Source: JADJPL01 sp040382095 (lineage in GTDB: Bacteria > Bacteroidota > Bacteroidia > Chitinophagales > Saprospiraceae). Taken from it: a stretch of 9,453 nucleotides of DNA. Shown in pieces: positions 1-5,972 of the stretch. The position numbers and the translations under genes are program-made. The DNA lies in contig JBEIGB010000125.1 in NCBI GenBank assembly GCA_040382095.1, forward strand, positions 1 through 9,453, given 5' to 3'. The notes beneath the pieces are model-generated. The model saw only the letters and a program-made list of their open reading frames with translations. It did no database searches and was not told where the DNA came from. How positions within the stretch are numbered: the stretch's first letter is position 1; each line of letters opens with the position of its first letter.

Positions 1-7
1 CCCACCC

Positions 8-50
8 CGCGGCTCTGAAAAATTCAATTTTGCCGCCTACTGCGGCAAAA
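8..50 (-). repeat. Intergenic repeat module A, left copy
   Basis: Read on the minus strand, this 43-base stretch aligns without gaps to 9193-9235 on the plus strand. About 35 of 43 positions agree, and half of the differences fall in the hairpin loop. The shared layout is a GC-rich stem (GCCGC...GCGGC), then an A/T stretch, then TTTTTCAGAGC and GCG. The two copies lie in opposite orientation in the outer intergenic regions. It is a non-coding dispersed repeat; I do not recognise a named family. Confidence 0.6.
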
Positions 51-61
51 TTGAATTTTTC
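17..61. terminator. Perfect 20-bp hairpin, possible bidirectional terminator
   Basis: Arms 17-36 and 42-61 are exact reverse complements of 20 bases around a 5-base loop (CTACT). The stem has a GC-rich top and an A/T-rich base ending in GAATTTTTC, so transcripts in either direction would carry a strong hairpin followed by a run of U. It could end a gene lying left of the window. It overlaps repeat module A, so it may simply be the fold of a mobile palindromic repeat. Confidence 0.5.
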
Positions 62-71
62 ACAACCTCAA

Positions 72-104
72 GACGGCCTTCGGCCTTTTTACACAACCCC
101 ATAA
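72..104 (-). repeat. Intergenic repeat module B, left copy (terminator-like)
   Basis: The plus strand carries GGCC-TTC-GGCC followed by five T and then ACACAACCCCATAA. The short stem plus T-run resembles a weak intrinsic terminator on the plus strand. Its reverse complement matches 9289-9320 (TTATGGGTTGTG, A-run, GGCC, GGCCGTC) with a few substitutions and one gap. The 14-mer at 87-100 is also exactly the reverse complement of 5865-5878. It is therefore a recurring module, seen three times in this window. Confidence 0.55.
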
Positions 105-110
105 CACTTC

Positions 111-134
111 ATTTCGCCGCCGCAGGCAGCGGAA
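111..134 (-). repeat. Repeat module A core, degenerate copy
   Basis: On the minus strand this 24-base stretch differs from the core of module A at 9193-9216 at about four positions. It keeps the GCGGCGGCGAAAT half and has a mismatched GCTGCC half. It lies only 40 bases before the aminotransferase start, so it probably sits in the operon leader or promoter region. I could not identify a promoter consensus (TTTG / TAnnTTTG type) around it with confidence. Confidence 0.45.
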
Positions 135-173
135 TACTTGATCCTTATTCATTTACTACGGAAACCTCAACGC

Positions 174-1580
174 ATGGAGCAAACCATCACTTTGTCCACG
201 GCCGTCGAAGGCCGTTCTTATTGGGAAAAAGACCGCCGTCACGTCATCCACCCGTATGCAAATTACCAGAAATTTTCAGAGGAAGGGTCGGTCATTTATG
301 CGGAGGGGCACGGCCATTTTATCGGCGACAGCGAAGGCCGACAGTACCTGGACGGCATTGCCGGGCTGTGGTGCGTCAATATCGGGCACGGAAACTCCGA
401 GATTGCTGCTTATATGGCTACCCAGGCGGGTAAGCTGGCCTATTACAACACTTTCGAAGATGCTTCTTCTCCACCCGCAGCAGAGCTGGCAGCCAAGCTG
501 GCAGAAATCTGCCCGGGTGACCTCAACCGCGTATTCTTCAGTTCCGGAGGCTCGGTAGCCAATGACAGCGCGGTGAAAATTATCCACTACTACTTTAATA
601 TGCTGGGAAAACCCAATAAAAAAAAGGTAATCTCCAGAGACCTGGCCTACCACGGAAGTACCTACCTGGCGCATGCATTGACAGGCATACGTTCCACTCA
701 TATTGGTTTCGACGTGGCCAGAGACCTGGTACATTATGTGTCGGCACCCTATCCTTACCGTCGCCCCGAATACATGAGCGAGGAGGCTTTCTGCGATTTC
801 CTCATCCAGGAACTTGAAGATAAAATCCTGGAATTAGGTCCCGACCAGGTGGCTTGCTTTATTGCCGAACCGATATTAGGCGCCGGCGGCGTCATCGTAC
901 CCCCAAAGGGCTATCAACGACGTACCGCTGAGGTATGTAAAAAATATGACGTGATGTATATCTCCGATGAAGTGGTCACTGCGTTCGGCCGGCTGGGGCA
1001 CATGATCGCCTCCAGAGACGTCTTCGAGGTGCAGCCCGATGTATTGGTGTTGGCCAAAGGAATTTCCTCCGGCTATATCCCGCTGGGCGCTACGGTCGTT
1101 TCTGAAAAAATATACGACGTCATCAGTCGCCCTAAGGCGGATAATCCTTATTTTTCTCATGGCTTCACGTACTCCGGCCACGCTCTGGCCTGTGGAGTGG
1201 GGTTGAAAAATATCGAAATTATGGAACGGGACGGCTTCTGCGCACACGTACAGGCGTGGGGGCCGTACTTCGTGCAGCAACTTAAAACGCTGGAAGACCT
1301 GCCAATTGTGGGCGAGGTCAGGGGAAGCCACTATATGCTGGCTTTGGAATACGTACAGGATAAGCAGACAAAAGCCTTTTTCCACGACGACCATACCATC
1401 GGCAAGCGCGTCTATTACCATTGTAAAAATAGGGGGCTTATCCTTCGCCCTATTGGCCCTCTAAACGTGCTTTCGCCCCCACTGACCTACGATAAGGCCG
1501 CAATTGATCAAACTGTAGATATTGTGCGCCAAAGCATCCTGGCTACTATGGACGATCTGACCAAAGCAGGGATTTTGTGA
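174..1580 (+). CDS. Class III PLP-dependent omega-aminotransferase (amine/omega-amino acid:2-oxo acid)
   Basis: This predicted cytoplasmic enzyme of 468 residues would move the terminal amino group of an amine or omega-amino acid to a 2-oxo acid such as pyruvate, giving an aldehyde. It is a full-length fold-type I, class III aminotransferase. Visible landmarks are DGIAGLWCVNIGHG (60-73), the phosphate-binding stretch SSGGSVAND (123-131), YHGST (159-163), AEPILGAGGVIVPP (231-244), ISDEVVTAFGRLG with the cofactor-pyridine Asp265, LAKGISSGY with the PLP lysine Lys295, and HGFTYSGH (329-336). Overall it resembles the putrescine/beta-alanine-pyruvate (SpuC-like) group. In the usual SGSEAN motif the Glu is replaced by Val128. 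I chose ATG 174; an in-frame TTG at 138 would add 12 residues that do not look conserved. It is the first gene of the operon, 15 bases before the deiminase-family gene. The class is sure and the substrate is not. Confidence 0.93.
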   Translation: MEQTITLSTAVEGRSYWEKDRRHVIHPYANYQKFSEEGSVIYAEGHGHFIGDSEGRQYLDGIAGLWCVNIGHGNSEIAAYMATQAGKLAYYNTFEDASSPPAAELAAKLAEICPGDLNRVFFSSGGSVANDSAVKIIHYYFNMLGKPNKKKVISRDLAYHGSTYLAHALTGIRSTHIGFDVARDLVHYVSAPYPYRRPEYMSEEAFCDFLIQELEDKILELGPDQVACFIAEPILGAGGVIVPPKGYQRRTAEVCKKYDVMYISDEVVTAFGRLGHMIASRDVFEVQPDVLVLAKGISSGYIPLGATVVSEKIYDVISRPKADNPYFSHGFTYSGHALACGVGLKNIEIMERDGFCAHVQAWGPYFVQQLKTLEDLPIVGEVRGSHYMLALEYVQDKQTKAFFHDDHTIGKRVYYHCKNRGLILRPIGPLNVLSPPLTYDKAAIDQTVDIVRQSILATMDDLTKAGIL

Positions 1581-1595
1581 CGAAATATCTATTCT

Positions 1596-2900
1596 ATGCG
1601 AAAAAAGATTTGGCTGCCGCTATCGCTGATTCTCCTGACCCTGCTGCAATGCGGGACTGCATATAAGCCCAGGGTGCAAAAAACTGATGGAGCGCCGGAG
1701 GTGCTGCGCCAGCCTGCCGAGTTCGAACCCCAGGATTGCATCTGGCTGATCTGGCCGCCTGTGGACCACAAGGAAGGCTACTCTGCAGAGGTGGTCACGT
1801 TGCAAATCATAACCGCCCTGATCCCACATACCCGCGTGGTCGTTACGGCAGCAACCCCTGATTTATATAAAAAGGCTAAGGCCACCATACCTGCAGCCGC
1901 ACTGGAAAATGGCCGTGTGGAGCTGCTGCTCCTCCCATCGGAGCAATTATGGGCGCGCGATATGGGACCGGTCTTCGTCCAGTTGCGCAACGGAAAGAAG
2001 GCTATTGTGAATTTCGGCTTCAACGCCTGGGGCTATACCCCGGAAAATGCCATGGATGAAAGTACCATCCGCATGGAAAAATACGATGCAGCGGTGGCAG
2101 AACTGCGTAAGCTGCCCCTTATCTCTACTGACCTTATCAGCGAGGGTGGCAACCGGGAATTGAACGGTAAAGGGGTCCTCATGCTGGTGCAAGCCGTGGA
2201 GCAGGGCCGAAATCCCCGTATGACCAAGGCCGCTATGGAGGGCGAGTTCCGCAGACTATTAGGTGTAAAAAAAGTTATCTGGTTAAAGGAAGGCCTTCAC
2301 GAGGACGACCACACCTTTCGGGGCACTCTGCCCCTGGCCAACGGAACCCGAGCCTATACCGTGGCCACCACCAACGGCCATATTGACGAATTTGCCCGCT
2401 TTGTGAATGACTCCACCATCCTGCTGGCCGAAGTACCCGCCGAAGACCTGCACGAGCCTGTTGCAAGGGAAAACCACCGCCGGCTGGAGGAGAATTATGC
2501 GATTCTGGAAAAAGCTACCGACCAGGATGGCCGCCCTTTCCGTATCATACGCATGCCTACGCCACACCAGGTACCTGATAGGATGAAGCCCGGCGATTCG
2601 GTCTATGATTTTATCAGCACCCTGGACTATAAAGATGGTTCTGTCTTCCCTGTTGGAGCTACCGTACAGGTCATTCCAACTGCCAGTTACCTGAATTTCC
2701 TGATTACCGACAAGGTAGTCATCGGACAGAAATATTGGCGCGAGGGTCTGAATCCCGCGATCAAACTACGGGATGAAACTGCACGCGCTATTCTGGAAGA
2801 CGTATTCCCGGGTCGCACAATTCTGCTACTGGATGCTTTGGCGATCAACTTTGGCGGTGGCGGTATTCATTGCATCACCATGCAGGAACCAAAATTCTGA
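1596..2900 (+). CDS. Exported agmatine-deiminase-family protein (PAD_porph fold), probable lipoprotein
   Basis: The 434-residue product belongs to the agmatine deiminase / bacterial peptidylarginine deiminase family, whose members hydrolyse a guanidino group and release ammonia. Family landmarks are IWLIWPP (49-55), WARDMGPVFV (119-128), NFGFNAWGY (139-147), SEGGN (182-186), TTNGHIDEFARF (258-269, candidate catalytic His262) and the terminal GGGGIHCIT with candidate nucleophile Cys426. Residues 1-18 are a basic start plus hydrophobic core followed by Cys19, which suggests a lipoprotein signal, although Gln18 at -1 is unusual. Canonical agmatine deiminases are cytoplasmic, shorter (about 340-380 residues) and have an uninterrupted DDT-GH-D motif. 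Here about 20 residues separate EDDHT (236-240) from NGHID. The substrate could be agmatine, another guanidino amine or a peptidyl arginine. It starts 15 bases after the aminotransferase and ends 5 bases before the transporter. There is no Shine-Dalgarno site. Confidence 0.88.
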   Translation: MRKKIWLPLSLILLTLLQCGTAYKPRVQKTDGAPEVLRQPAEFEPQDCIWLIWPPVDHKEGYSAEVVTLQIITALIPHTRVVVTAATPDLYKKAKATIPAAALENGRVELLLLPSEQLWARDMGPVFVQLRNGKKAIVNFGFNAWGYTPENAMDESTIRMEKYDAAVAELRKLPLISTDLISEGGNRELNGKGVLMLVQAVEQGRNPRMTKAAMEGEFRRLLGVKKVIWLKEGLHEDDHTFRGTLPLANGTRAYTVATTNGHIDEFARFVNDSTILLAEVPAEDLHEPVARENHRRLEENYAILEKATDQDGRPFRIIRMPTPHQVPDRMKPGDSVYDFISTLDYKDGSVFPVGATVQVIPTASYLNFLITDKVVIGQKYWREGLNPAIKLRDETARAILEDVFPGRTILLLDALAINFGGGGIHCITMQEPKF

Positions 2901-2905
2901 GCGAT

Positions 2906-4264
2906 ATGGAGCACCATGGCGTCATCAGTCTCCTGCCTACGCTGACTGTTGTTTTTCTGGCCCTGTGGACCAGGAAAACCTTTGAGGCTTTACTGGGCGG
3001 CACGATCCTTGGGTACCTGCTCTTATCGCCTCAAACGTTTTTTTCGGCATTTAGCGAAGGGGTGCTCAGGGTTATGCAGGATTCCACAATTGGCTGGATC
3101 ATTCTGGTGTGCGGCCTTTTTGGCTCGCTGATTCACTTGCTGGCCCAATCAGGCGGTGCTCTGGCTTTCGCGGATTTTATGCTGCGGCATGTGAAAAGCA
3201 GGCGGGGCGCCCTGTTGGTCACGTGGCTGCTGGGGCTCAGCATTTTCATTGATGACTACCTGAGTGCCCTCACTGTAGGTTCGACCATGAAAAAGCTGAC
3301 CGACAGGTTTCAGGTACCCAGAGAAATGCTGGCCTATGTGGTGGACTCTACCGCTGCTCCGGTCTGTGTAATCATACCGTTGTCCACCTGGGCCATCTAC
3401 ATCGCAGGGCTGCTGGAGAGCGAAGGGGTAACCACCCCGGGTATGGGGCTGCAGGGGTATCTGCAAGTCATCCCATTTATCGCCTACGGCTGGGCAGCGG
3501 CAGTATTGGTGCCGCTGGTAGCCCTGGGCATCTTACCACCGCTGGGTGCCATGCGGAAAGCGGAGGAGCGGGCGAAAACAGGGATATTGGCACCGCCTGG
3601 CTCGGAGGCGATCAGCCTGCACCTGCCCGAATCTCAATCCGGTAGCATTCCCAAGCTCGGCAATTTCGTGTGGCCCGTCCTCGTACTGATAGGGGCTACC
3701 GTATATTATGAGATTGATGCATTTAAAGGCATTCTCACAGCGGTAGCCTTTACCATCGCCTTTTATGTGGCACAGAAAGCGATGTCTTTTGCCCAGGCGG
3801 TGGATGGGGTTTTTGAGGGGTTCAAAACCATGCTTCACGCGTTGGCCATCGTTGTGATGTCTTTTGTGCTGAAAGAAGTAAATGAGCAACTCGGTCTCAC
3901 CACCTATATCATAGATGGGGTATCGCCCTGGATGGACCGGGCTTTATTACCGGTCATCGCCTTTGTTTCCCTGAGCGTGGTCACGTTTGCTACCGGCTCG
4001 TTCTGGGGCGTATATGCCATTTCACTACCGATTATTATCCCCTTGGCGGCATCTCTGGAGGTACACCCCTGGCTGGCCATCGGTGCGGTGGTGAGTGCGG
4101 GGGCGTTCGGTTCGCATGCCTGCTTTTATGGCGATGCGACCGTGCTATCCTCCTCGGCCACCGGCTGCAATAACATGGCTCATGTCCTGACCCAGCTACC
4201 TTATGCGCTGCTTGCCGGACTGATAGCTGTATTTGTTTATCTAATATTGGGTTACACGATGTAA
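2906..4264 (+). CDS. NhaC-family transporter (Na+/H+ antiporter family), probable amine or amino acid carrier
   Basis: This 452-residue inner-membrane protein has about ten to twelve hydrophobic segments and belongs to the NhaC family. Signature stretches are WLLGLSIFIDDYLSALTVGS (107-126) with the Asp116-Asp117 pair, VVDSTAAPVCVIIPLSTWA (145-163), FATGSFWGVYAISLPIIIP (361-379) and GSHACFYGDATVLSSSATGC (402-421). A hydrophilic loop at about 214-250 divides the two halves. The family includes Na+/H+ antiporters and exchangers for organic anions and basic amino acids, so the label antiporter is family-level only. Lying between an exported deiminase and an amine-oxidising pair, it more likely moves the pathway substrate, perhaps in exchange for Na+, H+ or a product; this is inference. 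I chose ATG 2906, 5 bases after the previous stop. An in-frame TTG at 2870 would overlap the deiminase and add a non-family hydrophilic tail. Confidence 0.92.
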   Translation: MEHHGVISLLPTLTVVFLALWTRKTFEALLGGTILGYLLLSPQTFFSAFSEGVLRVMQDSTIGWIILVCGLFGSLIHLLAQSGGALAFADFMLRHVKSRRGALLVTWLLGLSIFIDDYLSALTVGSTMKKLTDRFQVPREMLAYVVDSTAAPVCVIIPLSTWAIYIAGLLESEGVTTPGMGLQGYLQVIPFIAYGWAAAVLVPLVALGILPPLGAMRKAEERAKTGILAPPGSEAISLHLPESQSGSIPKLGNFVWPVLVLIGATVYYEIDAFKGILTAVAFTIAFYVAQKAMSFAQAVDGVFEGFKTMLHALAIVVMSFVLKEVNEQLGLTTYIIDGVSPWMDRALLPVIAFVSLSVVTFATGSFWGVYAISLPIIIPLAASLEVHPWLAIGAVVSAGAFGSHACFYGDATVLSSSATGCNNMAHVLTQLPYALLAGLIAVFVYLILGYTM

Positions 4265-4282
4265 CCTGCCAATACTGCGATT

Positions 4283-5782
4283 ATGGCATCCATTACCTTG
4301 CCTCCCGGCACACAACTGGAAGTAGGAACGCTACAGTTCCTCTCCGATACCAGGCTATTGTGGATAGACGGCGACTGGATTGCGCCAAAGTCTGGAAAGA
4401 CCTTTCCGACCATCAACCCGGCCAACGCCCAAATCCTTGCCGAAATCAGCCTGGCAGAAGCCGCCGATGTAGATCAGGCGGTACAAGCAGCCCGAAAGGC
4501 CTATGAAACGACCTGGCGGCGCATGTTGCCGGCCAAACGCAGCACACTGCTCTGGAAGCTGGCCGACCTGATCGAAGCCAATGAACAGGTACTTGCCGAG
4601 CTGGAAACATTGGACAACGGTAAACCCCTTGCCCAGGCAAGGGCCGATGTGAAGGGCGCAGTGAAGCACTTCAGGTACTACGCCGGGTGGCCTACCAAGA
4701 TAGAGGGTAGCACCATCCCGGTTTCGGCCCCCAACAAGCTGGTCTATACCAAACGCGAGCCACTGGGTGTAGTGGGCCTGATTACCCCCTGGAATTTCCC
4801 CCTCGCTATGGCCGCCTGGAAACTGGCCCCCGCTCTTGCTTGCGGGAATACCGTAGTGCTCAAACCCGCCGAGCAAACGCCGCTGACAACCCTCATGCTG
4901 GGCCCGCTGGCAAAACAAGCTGGCTTCCCCGACGGCGTGGTCAATATCGTAACGGGACCAGGGCAGCCAACCGGAGAAGCGATGACTTTGCACCCGGACA
5001 TAGACAAAATCGGTTTCACCGGATCTACCCAGGTGGGCAAGAAAATCATGGAAGCCGCTGCCCAGAGCAATCTCAAAAAAGTGAGCCTGGAACTGGGCGG
5101 CAAATCGCCCAACGTCATCTTCGCCGATGCCAGTCTGGACGCCGCCCTCGCGAGCCTCACCTGGAGCAGTTTCTACAATACCGGGCAGGAATGTACACTT
5201 GGCTCGAGGGTGTATGTGGAAGCCCCGGTTTACGATCAGGTAATCACGGCACTGCGTAAAAGCGCAGCCGGCCTTCGAATCGGTAATGGCCTGTCGAACC
5301 CCGACTTAGGCCCCCTGATTTCCGAGGTACAAATGCAGCGTGTACTGGGTTATATAGATGCCGGCAAAAGCCAGGGTGCCCGGGTACTCATCGGTGGCGA
5401 GCGCCTGCAGGGCGAGCTGTCTTCCGGATACTTCATACCGCCTACCATCTTTGCCCATAATGACGACGCACTCCGCATCGTGCAGGAGGAAATCTTCGGC
5501 CCGGTAGTTGTCCTCGCGCCTTTTGATGGCTACGAATCGGCTATTAGCAGGGCCAATAATTCCATTTATGGACTGGCTGCAGCCGTATGGACGCAGGACA
5601 TCAAAAAGGCCCACCGCTTCGCCGAGGACGTCAGGGCGGGTGTGGTCTGGCTCAACGGGTATGACCTCTTTGACGCAGCCGCGCCCTTTGGTGGCTATAA
5701 ACAAAGCGGTATCGGCCGCGAAATGGGGAAAAGCGCCATCGAGCTTTATACCCAGGAGAAAGCCGTGTGGGTGAGCCTCTAG
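4283..5782 (+). CDS. NAD(P)+-dependent aldehyde dehydrogenase
   Basis: This full-length 499-residue aldehyde dehydrogenase, predicted to be cytoplasmic, oxidises an aldehyde to the acid with NAD(P)+. All catalytic features are visible: TPWNFP with Asn171, KPAEQTP (194-200), the nucleotide-binding GFTGSTQVG (244-252), LELGGKSP with general base Glu270, GQECTLGSR with nucleophile Cys304, EEIFGPV (402-408) and PFGGYKQSGIGRE (468-480). The run FDAAAPFGGYKQSG resembles the ALDH1/2 and betaine/aminoaldehyde dehydrogenase branch. It is the last gene of the operon, 18 bases after the transporter gene, and is well placed to oxidise the aldehyde made by the aminotransferase, for example 4-aminobutanal to GABA if the amine is putrescine. 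Family assignment is certain; the exact substrate is inferred from context. The start ATG has no clear Shine-Dalgarno site. Confidence 0.95.
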   Translation: MASITLPPGTQLEVGTLQFLSDTRLLWIDGDWIAPKSGKTFPTINPANAQILAEISLAEAADVDQAVQAARKAYETTWRRMLPAKRSTLLWKLADLIEANEQVLAELETLDNGKPLAQARADVKGAVKHFRYYAGWPTKIEGSTIPVSAPNKLVYTKREPLGVVGLITPWNFPLAMAAWKLAPALACGNTVVLKPAEQTPLTTLMLGPLAKQAGFPDGVVNIVTGPGQPTGEAMTLHPDIDKIGFTGSTQVGKKIMEAAAQSNLKKVSLELGGKSPNVIFADASLDAALASLTWSSFYNTGQECTLGSRVYVEAPVYDQVITALRKSAAGLRIGNGLSNPDLGPLISEVQMQRVLGYIDAGKSQGARVLIGGERLQGELSSGYFIPPTIFAHNDDALRIVQEEIFGPVVVLAPFDGYESAISRANNSIYGLAAAVWTQDIKKAHRFAEDVRAGVVWLNGYDLFDAAAPFGGYKQSGIGREMGKSAIELYTQEKAVWVSL

Positions 5783-5864
5783 ATGATGTATGGAATACCC
5801 ATCTACCTTTTGGGCTTTATGGATGTTTTCTTCTTGTTTTCTAAAAAAACTGTGATGTCCTGCT
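5783..5864. other. Intergenic spacer after the operon, nothing recognised
   Basis: This is T-rich plus-strand sequence between the aldehyde dehydrogenase stop and the first palindrome of the convergent region. No open frame worth reporting, RNA gene or clear stem-loop was seen. Confidence 0.5.
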
Positions 5865-5891
5865 GGGGTTGTGTAAAAGCCCCGGGGCTTT
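5865..5891 (+). repeat. Repeat module B copy with 16-bp palindrome, possible terminator
   Basis: The first 14 bases, GGGGTTGTGTAAAA, are exactly the reverse complement of 87-100. They run into a perfect 16-base palindrome AAAGCCCC/GGGGCTTT at 5876-5891. The layout (GGGTTGTG, A-run, GC-rich hairpin) is the same as in the left and right copies of module B, although the hairpin sequence differs. It lies about 90 bases after the aldehyde dehydrogenase stop and may help end the operon transcript, but no long T-run follows. Confidence 0.5.
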
Positions 5892-5901
5892 CCCAAAAGA
5901 T

Positions 5902-5967
5902 GGGGCTGTCTCATAAGCATGGCGGCCATTTAAAATAATCTGACCCCGGGACTTATGAGACAGCCGC
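5902..5967. terminator. Long hairpin between convergent genes; likely bidirectional terminator or mini-element
   Basis: The 14-base arms at 5904-5917 (GGCTGTCTCATAAG) and 5952-5965 are exact reverse complements around a 34-base loop. It sits only 5 bases past the stop of the minus-strand propeller gene and about 120 bases past the operon end, a natural place for a shared terminator. The plus-strand exit is followed by GCTTTATTTATT. The outer sequence GGGGCTGTCTC also resembles terminal inverted repeats of some insertion sequences, and a near-identical copy lies at 9175-9190. This could be a tiny palindromic mobile element rather than a dedicated terminator. Confidence 0.55.
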
Positions 5968-5972
5968 TTTAT

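Noticed and set aside
138..173. TTG start adding 12 residues to the aminotransferase
   Set aside because: ATG 174 gives an N-terminus that fits the family; the extension lies in repeat-derived leader sequence and has no Shine-Dalgarno support.
105..173. Bacteroidota-type promoter for the operon
   Set aside because: No convincing TAnnTTTG with an upstream TTTG at the right spacing was found, so no promoter is called.
2870..2905. TTG start for the transporter overlapping the deiminase
   Set aside because: The overlap falls in the conserved GGGGIHCIT region of the deiminase, and the extra residues are hydrophilic and not membrane-like; ATG 2906 is better.
4355..4993. Long open frame on the minus strand inside the aldehyde dehydrogenase gene
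   Set aside because: The plus-strand frame carries every catalytic motif of the family; the opposite frame shows no recognisable domain and is a codon-bias shadow.
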